5,718 nucleotides of DNA from Candidatus Aminicenantes bacterium RBG_13_64_14 (lineage in GTDB: Bacteria > Acidobacteriota > Aminicenantia > Aminicenantales > Saccharicenantaceae). The stretch is taken from positions 249-5,966 of the forward strand of contig MEXZ01000017.1 in NCBI GenBank assembly GCA_001773855.1, in the 5' to 3' direction. Of this stretch, positions 1 through 5,660 are shown piece after piece. Position numbers and translations under genes: made by a program. Each line of letters opens with the position of its first letter. The first letter of the stretch is position 1. The notes below the pieces were generated by a model. It did no database searches. It was not told where the DNA came from and saw nothing but the letters and a program-made list of their open reading frames with translations.

Positions 1-1199
1 TCGAGATCCGGTCGTTTCTTGCGCAGGACCATGACTGCGGCGACGGTCAGTCCGAAGAAGATCCACTCGCCGAAGATAACATAGGTGAAGAGCTGCTCGA
101 ACGTCCCCGTCAGCGTGAGCAGGATGCTCCAGACGCTGATGGCGACGATCGAGACGTGCGGCGTCAGGAACCGGGGATGGCACTCGGCGACCCTCTTGAA
201 GAACAGGCCGTCCCTGGCCATGGCGAAATAGACGCGGGGCGAGCAGAGAATGGTCTGGTTGGCCGCGCCCAGGATCGAAAAGAGGATGAGGAAGGCGATG
301 AGCGAGGCCCCGAACGGCCCAGTGACGAGTTCCATGGCTTCGAGGGCAACCCGGCCTTCGGACGAGGCGATCTTGCCGACCGGCAGGACGTAGAGGTAAG
401 CCAGGTTGGCCACGATGTAGAGGACGATGACGACGACCGTGCCGATGAGGATGCCGAGCGGGAGGTTCCGCCGGGGGTTCTTGATTTCGCCTGCACTGTA
501 GGTCGCTGACTCCCAGCCCTTATAGGCCCAGAGGGAAGCGACCAGGCCGACGCCGAAGGCCCCCAGCAGCCCGAAGTTGAGTGGGCCGGGGGCCGGTTCG
601 ACGAAGTTCGCGGCATGGCCGTGGCCCTTGGTGAAAAAGAAAACGGCGACGACGACAATGCCGATGGCGGCCGTCTTGATGTATGTCAGGAGGTTCTGGA
701 GCCGGGAGCCCCAGCGCACGCCGACATAGTTGACGGCGCCCAGGAAGGCGACGAAGCCGGCGGCGATGAGCTTCTTCGTGAGCGGCGTCATGTCGACGAA
801 CCGGGGCAGCATGTTGTGGGAGAAGGCGACGGCCAGGGTGGCAATTGAGCCCGAGTCGATGACCAGAAAGAGGGTCCAGCCGAAGAGGAAGGACAAGAGC
901 GGGCCGTAGGCTTCCCGCAGGTAGACGTAGATGCCGCCGGCCTCGGGCAGGGCCGCGCCGAGCTCGGCGAAGGCGACGGCGCCGAAGAAGCTGAACATGC
1001 CGCCGACGACCCAGACGGCCAGCATGAGAAGCGGCGCGGGGACCGCGGTGGCGATCACGGAGGGCGAGAGGAATATCCCCGAGCCGATGACGCCGCCGAC
1101 GACGATCATGACGACGTCCCAGAGACTGAGGACCCGGGGCAGGGCGATTTTCGTTTTATCGACGACCGGGCAGGTTTTCACATCTTGTTCCATGTCCAT
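1..1199 (-). CDS. APC-superfamily amino-acid permease (LAT/SteT-like), 3' end outside window
   Basis: This is a partial gene: 399 codons from the start, open to the left window edge. It should encode an inner-membrane amino-acid transporter or exchanger. The first membrane helix carries the APC unwound-helix motif GGVIGSGIFLSP (about residues 35-46). Helix 6 has a Trp-Tyr-Lys-Gly-Trp-Glu run followed by GEIKNPRRNLP (about 237-247), and the helix 8 region reads GAANQTILCSPRVYFAMARDG (311-331, split here only by eye). These three landmarks, in this order, are typical of the LAT branch that includes the bacterial serine/threonine exchanger SteT. About 10 of the usual 12 hydrophobic helices are present; the visible end (RKKRPDL) is a cytoplasmic loop. 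Two in-frame ATGs exist. AAGGAG at 1203-1208 lies 3 bases from the first (1199) and 9 bases from the second (1193), so initiation at 1193 is quite possible. Substrate cannot be read from sequence. Confidence 0.93.
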   Translation of the reverse strand, partial: MDMEQDVKTCPVVDKTKIALPRVLSLWDVVMIVVGGVIGSGIFLSPSVIATAVPAPLLMLAVWVVGGMFSFFGAVAFAELGAALPEAGGIYVYLREAYGPLLSFLFGWTLFLVIDSGSIATLAVAFSHNMLPRFVDMTPLTKKLIAAGFVAFLGAVNYVGVRWGSRLQNLLTYIKTAAIGIVVVAVFFFTKGHGHAANFVEPAPGPLNFGLLGAFGVGLVASLWAYKGWESATYSAGEIKNPRRNLPLGILIGTVVVIVLYIVANLAYLYVLPVGKIASSEGRVALEAMELVTGPFGASLIAFLILFSILGAANQTILCSPRVYFAMARDGLFFKRVAECHPRFLTPHVSIVAISVWSILLTLTGTFEQLFTYVIFGEWIFFGLTVAAVMVLRKKRPDL

Positions 1200-1202
1200 T
1201 TT

Positions 1203-1208
1203 CTCCTT
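1203..1208 (-). promoter_or_regulatory. Shine-Dalgarno of the permease
   Basis: The minus strand reads AAGGAG here. It is 3 bases from the ATG at 1199-1197 and 9 bases from the in-frame ATG at 1193-1191. The usual spacing of 5-9 bases favours the second ATG, giving a product that begins MEQDVK. Confidence 0.7.
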
Positions 1209-1262
1209 CCTCGGATCGGGCTCGCCCCGGGCGGACGTTCTGCCCCGACCGGGATGAGGCGG

Positions 1263-1291
1263 ATTCTATCAAGCTCCGCCGAAAACGGCAA
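1263..1291 (-). promoter_or_regulatory. Sigma-70-type promoter of the permease
   Basis: On the minus strand, TTGCCG (1291-1286) is followed by a 17-base spacer and TAGAAT (1268-1263). The -10 is preceded by TGA, making an extended -10 (TGATAGAAT, 1271-1263). The -35 matches the consensus at 4 of 6 positions and the -10 at 5 of 6. A start near 1256 would give a leader of about 57-63 bases. That leader can form a GC-rich hairpin (arms 1213-1220 and 1244-1250, seven pairs with one bulge) that ends just before the Shine-Dalgarno without covering it. The promoter call is by eye. Confidence 0.6.
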
Positions 1292-1332
1292 TGAGGATTC
1301 TCCAGGAGCAGGAGGCACAATCCGAAGGGACG

Positions 1333-1361
1333 CTGACCTGGCTGTCTTTTCCTGTTATAAT
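1333..1361 (+). promoter_or_regulatory. Sigma-70-type promoter with perfect -10 for the rightward unit
   Basis: CTGACC (1333-1338, 4 of 6 to TTGACA) is followed by exactly 17 bases and TATAAT (1356-1361), a perfect -10. The bases TGT just before it add an extended -10 element. Transcription would begin near 1368, about 19 bases before the ATG at 1387. This excludes the in-frame upstream ATG at 1291, which lies upstream of the promoter. It faces away from the permease promoter at 1263-1291, so the two units are divergent with promoters about 40-70 bases apart. The downstream lipoprotein may be read from the same promoter. Confidence 0.72.
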
Positions 1362-1374
1362 ATTTACGGTGATT

Positions 1375-1379
1375 GGAGG
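1375..1379 (+). promoter_or_regulatory. Shine-Dalgarno fixing the start at 1387
   Basis: GGAGG lies 7 bases before the ATG at 1387-1389. Together with the promoter at 1333-1361 it selects this ATG over the one at 1291, which has no such element. Confidence 0.75.
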
Positions 1380-1386
1380 CCCGGAG

Positions 1387-1939
1387 ATGGGGCGGGCGCC
1401 TGACGACCTCTTCGATTTCATGAAGAGAACTTCGTCTACAAAAGTGGCCCTTGACCGGCTTCTTATCTGGATTCGACGGAAAAAAGAGCGATTCCCATCG
1501 TTCGTCGTCCTTTCGTTCGTCCTGCACGTCACGATCTTCGGCTTCTTGGCCGTCTCCTGGGCTGTCTCGGAGAAGCCTCGAGGGGCCACAGCGGGGCTCG
1601 ACAACGCCGCAGCGGCCAGACAGGCTCTCGGAACTCTTCGGCTAGACGCTAAGGAAAGCGCGCTTCTGAGCGGTGCCCTCGCCTGTCTCACGGAGGATCA
1701 ACTCGAAGAAGTCCTGGAAAGGGCCCCGGAACTCGACCCGCGGCCTGGAGGAACTCGACTCGGTCCTTGGAGAATACCGGGAGGAGCAGGAAAAGATCTA
1801 CCGGGTTTCCCGGATCAACGCCCTCTTTCAAGAAGGGTCAAGGAAGAGCTCTACCGACGATCTCGCCCGCCTCAGGAAATTCCATATTTGGGAAAAACGC
1901 TCGGCCAAGCTCCGGGCCGACGGCGTTAATGAACGATAA
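1387..1939 (+). pseudogene. Frameshifted gene for a small single-pass membrane protein with a TonB-like SxxxH helix
   Basis: I do not recognise a named family. The N-terminus is cytoplasmic-like and basic (IRRKKERFP, about 29-37), followed by one hydrophobic helix (about 38-60) containing SFVLH. Its Ser43-xxx-His47 spacing is that of the SxxxH motif in the TonB membrane anchor. The remainder would be periplasmic and strongly helical, with charged heptad-like stretches (DQLEEVLERAPELDP). Around 1735-1745 the coding signal jumps by +1: the upstream frame degrades into Pro/Gly/Arg-rich sequence, while the other frame continues as GLEELDSVLGEYREEQEKI and stops at 1937-1939. Third-position GC is high on the upstream side in the first frame and on the downstream side in the second, supporting a real shift; one extra C in CGGCC would explain it. 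The repaired product is about 183 residues. There is no TonB C-terminal domain or proline-rich linker. The break may be a true inactivating mutation or an assembly error. Promoter and ribosome site are intact. Confidence 0.62.
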
Positions 1940-1995
1940 CGAAAACAGCTAATGACCTGCTCTAATTGCACGCCCCGTTCGTTTCGAACAGATCC

Positions 1996-2001
1996 GGGAG
2001 G
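1996..2001 (+). promoter_or_regulatory. Shine-Dalgarno of the propeller lipoprotein
   Basis: GGGAGG lies 6 bases before ATG 2008-2010. It selects this start over an in-frame TTG at 1966, which would put 14 extra residues in front of an otherwise standard signal peptide. Confidence 0.8.
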
Positions 2002-2007
2002 ATAATA

Positions 2008-3129
2008 ATGAATATTAAGTCCGTTGCCGCCGTCATATTCTGTATATCGCATATATTCCTGATAAGTTGCCGGCAACAAACCCCTCATTGGGGAGGCCGG
2101 ATTGAAGAACAAGACGGGATTACGATCGTCAAGAATCCCGCGAGTCCGATGTATAGCGGCGAAATCTTTGCCCTTCAAGAGGAACTTTCCATCGGTGACG
2201 ATAATGAAAAAACTGAATACTTATTCTCAAGAATCAATGATATCGAGGTCGATGAGGAAGGCCTAATCTACGTCATTGATGATGCCGATTCGAACATCCG
2301 GGTGTTCGATAAGGACGGCGGCTTCTTGAGAACGATAGGAAGAAAGGGCCAAGGGCCCGGAGAGTTCCAGAAACCGATTGGCCTTCAGGTTACGGCAGAC
2401 GATAAACTGTACGTCGTGGACTATTCGGGCCGCGCGGTTTATTTCTCTCTAGAGGGGGATTTTCTCCATCAAGAGCTCCTGCCTCGGCCCATCCTTCCCA
2501 TCAAGCGGGATTCTCAAGGAAATCTGGTTGGGATTGAAATAGCAGCGCCACCTCCATTAGGCGGAAAAGTTATTAAAAAGTATGACTCTCATCTCAAGCC
2601 CCTCATGGTCATCGCGACAGAAGAAATGGGAACTCGTGGGATTTTCGATATAGGCAAGCCTTCCTGTTACTGTGCCGTGACAGAAAGTGATCAGGTTATC
2701 TGGGGGGATTCAAAAGAATACGTCCTCTATGTCCTGGACCCGCAAGGCCAACTGATAAAAATAATCACGAAGGAGCACAAACCCCAAAAAATATCGGCCG
2801 CGGATAGGGAAGGATATGAAAAACGATACGCCGAACCTCTCAAGGCCGGCATGAAAATCAATTTCCGCAGTCATTACCCGGCCTTCAGCGACATCTATGC
2901 GGATGACACGGGGCGGATTTTGGTCAAAACCTATGAGCGTGTCGACCACGACGAAAGATTTTTCTATTTCGATGTTTTCAACCCGGATGGGATTTATATC
3001 GCCAAGGCGCCGCTGAAAGCCAGCCTCGATAGGACTTCCGTGTGGAAGCACAACAAGCTTTATGCCCTTATGGATAGTCCTGAAGGATATCCCATGGTGA
3101 AAAGATACAGAGTAACGTGGAAGGACTAG
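2008..3129 (+). CDS. 6-bladed beta-propeller lipoprotein (NHL-like)
   Basis: The product is 373 residues and predicted to be exported and lipidated. The signal peptide MNIKSVAAVIFCISHIFLIS ends in the lipobox L-I-S-C, with Cys21 as the lipidated residue. After a short linker come NHL-like blades of the pattern 'D..G.iYV.D..n..I.vFd.dG.fl..iG'. The clearest is residues 78-111 (IEVDEEGLIYVIDDADSNIR onward), followed by RKGQGPGEFQKP (112-123) and a second blade at 126-156. Weaker blades lie around 241-254, 294-310, 321-336 and 348-369. This matches the 6-bladed propeller family (PF17170-like) common as surface or periplasmic lipoproteins in Bacteroidota and Acidobacteria-like lineages; most members have no known ligand. 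No catalytic residues stand out, so a binding or scaffold role is likely. Composition is clearly poorer in GC than its neighbours. It follows the frameshifted membrane gene by 68 bases and converges on yifB with a 22-base gap. Confidence 0.88.
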   Translation: MNIKSVAAVIFCISHIFLISCRQQTPHWGGRIEEQDGITIVKNPASPMYSGEIFALQEELSIGDDNEKTEYLFSRINDIEVDEEGLIYVIDDADSNIRVFDKDGGFLRTIGRKGQGPGEFQKPIGLQVTADDKLYVVDYSGRAVYFSLEGDFLHQELLPRPILPIKRDSQGNLVGIEIAAPPPLGGKVIKKYDSHLKPLMVIATEEMGTRGIFDIGKPSCYCAVTESDQVIWGDSKEYVLYVLDPQGQLIKIITKEHKPQKISAADREGYEKRYAEPLKAGMKINFRSHYPAFSDIYADDTGRILVKTYERVDHDERFFYFDVFNPDGIYIAKAPLKASLDRTSVWKHNKLYALMDSPEGYPMVKRYRVTWKD

Positions 3130-3151
3130 AGCGGTATCGAAAACATACGGT

Positions 3152-4672
3152 TTACCGGAACCTGTCCATCATACGGTACTGGATCGCTTCGGAGACGTGC
3201 GGCGTTTCGATCCCGTCCTTGCCGTCGAGGTCGGCGATCGTCCGGGCGACCTTGAGGACGCGGTCGAAGGCCCGGGCGCTGAAGCCGAGCTTGGTCACGG
3301 CCATCTCCAGGAGCTTTTCGGCCTCGGCCGGGATGGGGCAGAAGAGCTTGACGTCCCGGGGACCCATCTGGGCGTTGGCGAAGACGCGACGCCCGGCGAA
3401 CCGGGCGACCTGCCGGTCCCTCGCCCGGGTCACCCGGACCCGAATGGCCGCCGAGCTCTCGGCCGGCGTCCGGGAGACAATGTCCCGGAACTTGACCTCG
3501 GGCACCTCGAGCTGGATGTCGATCCTGTCGAGGAGCGGCCCGGAGATCTTGGAATAGTACCTGGCCTTTTCGCTGTCCGTGCAGTCGGCCCCCTTCGAGA
3601 CGACGCCCCGGAAGACGTCGGCGCAGGGGTTCATGGCCGCGACCAGCATGAAAGACGCGGGGAAAGTGACGGAGTAACCCGAGCGCGCCACCGTGACCCG
3701 GCCGTCCTCGACGGGCTGACGCAAGTCCTCGAGGACGCGGCGGCGGAATTCGGGGAGCTCGTCGAGGAAGAGGAGGCCGTGATGGGCCAGGCTCACTTCG
3801 CCCGGCTTGGGGACACTGCCCCCGCCGACGAGCCCGGCGTCGGTCACCGTGTGATGGGGGGAGCGGAACGGCCGAGCGCTGATCGGGCCCGAACCCGCGA
3901 GCAGCCCGGCCGCGCTGTAGACGCGGGTGACCTCGATCATCTCGTCGTAGGTCATCTCGGGCAGAATGGTCGGCAGTCTCCGGGCCAGCATCGTCTTTCC
4001 TGCGCCCGGCGGCCCGATGAGGAGGACGTTGTGGGAGCCGGCCGCGGCCACTTCGAGCGCCCGCTTGACGTGTTGCTGCCCCTTGACATCCTCGAAATCC
4101 ACCGTGTAGCTGGCCGCGGAGACAAGCTCTCGCGGCTCGAAGCGGCAGGGCGGGACTTCGCCGGGGTCGCGGAGAAGCCGGACGACCCGGACGAGGTCCT
4201 CGAGGCCGTATACATCGAGGTCGCGGACGAGCGCCGCCTCCCGGGCGTTCGCGCCCGGAACGACGATCCCCGGAAACCCGGCTTTCTTGGCCAGCAGGGC
4301 GACGGGCAGGGCGCCGCGCACGGGTTTGAGCCGCCCGTCGAGGGCCAACTCACCGGCGAAGAGATAGTCGCGCAGGCGGGCCGCCGGGATGACCTCCAGG
4401 TAGGCCAGAAAGCCGAGGGCGATGGGCAGGTCGAAGGCCGAGCCCTCCTTCCGTCTGTCGGCGGGGGCGAGGTTGATGGTGATCCTTTTCGACTCCATGT
4501 CGTAGCCGCAGTTCTTGAGGGCGGCCCGAACGCGTTCCTTGCTCTCCCGGACGGCGGCGTCGGGCAGGCCGACCGTGACGAACGTCGGGAAGCCGGGGCA
4601 GATGTCGACCTCGACCTCGACGGGAAAAGCCTCGATCCCGTGGAGAGCGGCGCTCGCGATCTTGAACAGCAT
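3152..4672 (-). CDS. yifB: YifB/ComM-family AAA+ ATPase (Mg-chelatase-like)
   Basis: 506 residues, the usual family length. The order is: N-terminal Lon-S5-like ChlI domain (about 20-140, including DRRKEGSAFDLPIALGF); AAA+ Mg-chelatase core (about 191-395) with Walker A GPPGAGKT (220-227), Walker B LLFLDE (300-305), RPFRSPHHTVTDAGLVGGG (267-285) and ISGPLLDRIDI (376-386); and C-terminal helical domain (about 403-500) with SARAFDRVLKVARTIADLDG. ComM in Haemophilus is a helicase that promotes branch migration during natural transformation, acting on DNA in the cytoplasm; other YifB proteins are poorly studied. The start MLFKIASAALHGIEA fits the family, so ATG 4672-4670 is trusted although no Shine-Dalgarno precedes it. 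Oddity: the cysteine cluster after AAMNP, normally CPCG...CxC, reads CADV...ADC here (350-364), so two of four cysteines are gone. It lies 85 bases downstream of the MglA-like gene on the same strand but probably has its own promoter. Confidence 0.96.
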   Translation of the reverse strand: MLFKIASAALHGIEAFPVEVEVDICPGFPTFVTVGLPDAAVRESKERVRAALKNCGYDMESKRITINLAPADRRKEGSAFDLPIALGFLAYLEVIPAARLRDYLFAGELALDGRLKPVRGALPVALLAKKAGFPGIVVPGANAREAALVRDLDVYGLEDLVRVVRLLRDPGEVPPCRFEPRELVSAASYTVDFEDVKGQQHVKRALEVAAAGSHNVLLIGPPGAGKTMLARRLPTILPEMTYDEMIEVTRVYSAAGLLAGSGPISARPFRSPHHTVTDAGLVGGGSVPKPGEVSLAHHGLLFLDELPEFRRRVLEDLRQPVEDGRVTVARSGYSVTFPASFMLVAAMNPCADVFRGVVSKGADCTDSEKARYYSKISGPLLDRIDIQLEVPEVKFRDIVSRTPAESSAAIRVRVTRARDRQVARFAGRRVFANAQMGPRDVKLFCPIPAEAEKLLEMAVTKLGFSARAFDRVLKVARTIADLDGKDGIETPHVSEAIQYRMMDRFR

Positions 4673-4705
4673 GGGGCCCGATAGTAAGGACGAACGGGCC
4701 CCATG
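4670..4705. repeat. Perfect 11-base inverted repeat overlapping the yifB start
   Basis: CATGGGGCCCG (4670-4680) and CGGGCCCCATG (4695-4705) are exact reverse complements, separated by 14 bases (4681-4694). The left arm contains the yifB start codon (4672-4670 on the minus strand). In RNA read across it this would be a very stable hairpin hiding the start; in DNA it is a candidate protein-binding dyad around a promoter. It could also help terminate transcription arriving from the MglA-like gene, but it has no T-tract directly after it on the minus strand. Confidence 0.85.
4681..4686 (-). promoter_or_regulatory. yifB: Candidate -10 of a leaderless yifB promoter
   Basis: The minus strand reads TACTAT, fitting the TANNNT -10 pattern (4 of 6 to TATAAT). 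Eight bases separate it from the yifB ATG, so transcription would begin at or within a base or two of the start codon, which would explain the missing Shine-Dalgarno. The best-spaced -35 (CAAACA, about 4704-4709, 17 bases away) is weak. The element sits inside the loop of the inverted repeat 4670-4705. Confidence 0.4.
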
Positions 4706-4740
4706 TTTGTGTCACCGGAGGAGAAAGAAAGCCGCTCGCC

Positions 4741-4756
4741 GGCCGGGAGACCGGCC
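4741..4756 (-). terminator. GC hairpin just after the MglA-like stop codon
   Basis: GGCCGG and CCGGCC (six pairs) enclose a four-base loop. The hairpin begins two bases past the stop codon (4760-4758) on the minus strand. There is no U-tract directly after it; a TTTCTTTCTCC run starts about 10 bases further on (near 4732-4722), so it is at best a weak intrinsic terminator, or a 3'-end stabilising hairpin. Confidence 0.4.
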
Positions 4757-4757
4757 T

Positions 4758-5531
4758 TTACTTTCTGAAGTAGTCTTTGGACAGCTTGTCGAGCTCGTCT
4801 TCGACGTCCCGCCTGGACTTGACCTTGACATTTGTCAACTGTCCGGCCCCCGCCTCGCCCTCCTCCGGCCCCCTTCCCTGGAGGTCTTCGAGGTCCCGGA
4901 CGGAGAACTGGCTCGCATCGGACTCCTCGCGGGGTTTCTCCCCGAAGAGCCGTTCCCGGACGACGGGCACGGTCAGCTTGGAGATCTCGCGAAGGGATTC
5001 GAAGACGCCGACGCCGTTGACGGCCGCGGCCTCGACCCAGGGCGAACGGCGGGGGTTGAGGAGGTTGTTGAAGGTCTCGACCGGGATGAGGTAGTTGAGG
5101 TCCCGCTTGTTGTATTGGAAGACGAGAGGGATCTTCATCAGGTCGATATCGTGCTGCAGGCAGTTACGCCGGAGGCCGTCGAAGCTCTCCAAATTGGCGT
5201 CGAGGAGCGGGATCTGGGAGTCGGCGACGAAGATGATGCCGTCGGAACCGCGGAGGACGCTCTTGCGGGAGGCCTCATAGAACACCTGGCCCGGGACCGT
5301 CATGAGCTGGAAGTGGACTTTGTATTCACCGATCATCCCGGCCCGGATGGGCAGGAGGTCGAAGAAATAGGTCCTGTCGGTGTCTGTCTCGAGGCAGACG
5401 AGGTCCCCCCGGTAGGCGCTGTCGAGTTTCAAGTAGATGTAGCGGAGATTGGTCGTCTTCCCGCTCAGCCCGGGGCCGTAGTAGACGATCTTGATGGCGA
5501 TCGTTTTCGTGGCATAGTTGATGAAGGACAT
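4758..5531 (-). CDS. mglA: MglA-family small Ras-like GTPase with C-terminal extension
   Basis: 257 residues; the first 195 or so correspond to the whole MglA fold. The P-loop is GPGLSGKTTN (19-28). The switch I region has TDRTYFFDLLP (51-61). The G3 motif is TVPGQ (78-82), with Thr where Ras has Asp, a hallmark of MglA proteins. Also present are SRKSVLRGSDGIIFVADSQ (88-106) and the guanine-specificity motif NKRD (141-144). MglA is the cytoplasmic GTP switch for front-rear polarity and gliding or type IV pilus motility in Myxococcus, acting with the roadblock protein MglB as GAP; non-motile lineages carry MglA-like proteins of unknown role. Residues 196-257 are an extra charged tail (EKPREESDASQFSVRDLEDL at 198-217, then a Gly/Glu stretch and VEDELDKLSKDYFRK) not needed for the fold. 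No MglB gene is visible in the window. The start MSFINYATK matches the family, but no clear Shine-Dalgarno precedes it. A TTGACT at 5588-5583 could be a -35, with only a poor -10 (TAAGGA, 5565-5560). Confidence 0.94.
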   Translation of the reverse strand: MSFINYATKTIAIKIVYYGPGLSGKTTNLRYIYLKLDSAYRGDLVCLETDTDRTYFFDLLPIRAGMIGEYKVHFQLMTVPGQVFYEASRKSVLRGSDGIIFVADSQIPLLDANLESFDGLRRNCLQHDIDLMKIPLVFQYNKRDLNYLIPVETFNNLLNPRRSPWVEAAAVNGVGVFESLREISKLTVPVVRERLFGEKPREESDASQFSVRDLEDLQGRGPEEGEAGAGQLTNVKVKSRRDVEDELDKLSKDYFRK

Positions 5532-5621
5532 ACCGGTTATGCTCTGATGTTATTCTCATTCCTTAGCACACTCACCGCATGAAGTCAATAAAGGGCGGAG
5601 GCCCCGAAAAGGTTGCGGCTG
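5532..5621. other. Divergent intergenic region
   Basis: Between the MglA-like gene and the right-edge gene. Besides the TTGACT at 5583-5588 (minus strand) I see no strong promoter for the leftward gene, no RNA gene and no convincing repeat. Confidence 0.5.
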
Positions 5622-5630
5622 TGATAGAAT
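5622..5630 (+). promoter_or_regulatory. Extended -10 promoter of the right-edge gene
   Basis: TGATAGAAT is a TGn extended -10 plus TAGAAT (5 of 6 to TATAAT). No -35 is recognisable 16-18 bases upstream, which is usual for extended -10 promoters. Transcription near 5637 would leave a leader of about 24 bases. The same nine bases form the permease -10 at 1263-1271. Confidence 0.5.
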
Positions 5631-5660
5631 GAGGCCGGAAACGGCTGGAAAGGACGTCCC

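Noticed and set aside
164..658. Minus-strand open frame of 164 codons inside the permease
   Set aside because: It is a Ser/Arg/Pro-rich shadow in another frame of the permease, which reads continuously through the region.
1291..1386. Earlier in-frame ATG for the frameshifted gene
   Set aside because: It lies upstream of the promoter at 1333-1361 and lacks a ribosome site, whereas ATG 1387 has GGAGG 7 bases ahead.
1735..1750. Programmed +1 frameshifting
   Set aside because: There is no slow or stop codon at the junction and no classic slippery context, so mutation or sequence error is simpler.
1961..1966. TCTAAT as a separate -10 for the lipoprotein gene
   Set aside because: It lacks the critical second-position A, and no -35 is found 16-18 bases upstream.
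1966..2007. TTG start adding 14 residues to the lipoprotein
   Set aside because: It would precede a standard lipoprotein signal peptide, and the Shine-Dalgarno points to ATG 2008.
3197..4684. 495-codon open frame on the plus strand opposite yifB
   Set aside because: It is fully antisense to a clear YifB protein, has acidic/Gly-rich low-information composition, and is a common by-product of GC-rich third positions.
5326..5559. 77-codon minus-strand frame starting just after AAGGA, ahead of the MglA-like gene
   Set aside because: The ribosome site directly abuts the ATG with no spacing, and the frame is a Arg/His-rich shadow of the GTPase gene.
4515..5582. 355-codon plus-strand open frame across the MglA-like gene and the yifB 5' end
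   Set aside because: Antisense to two well-supported genes and without a recognisable domain or a ribosome site.
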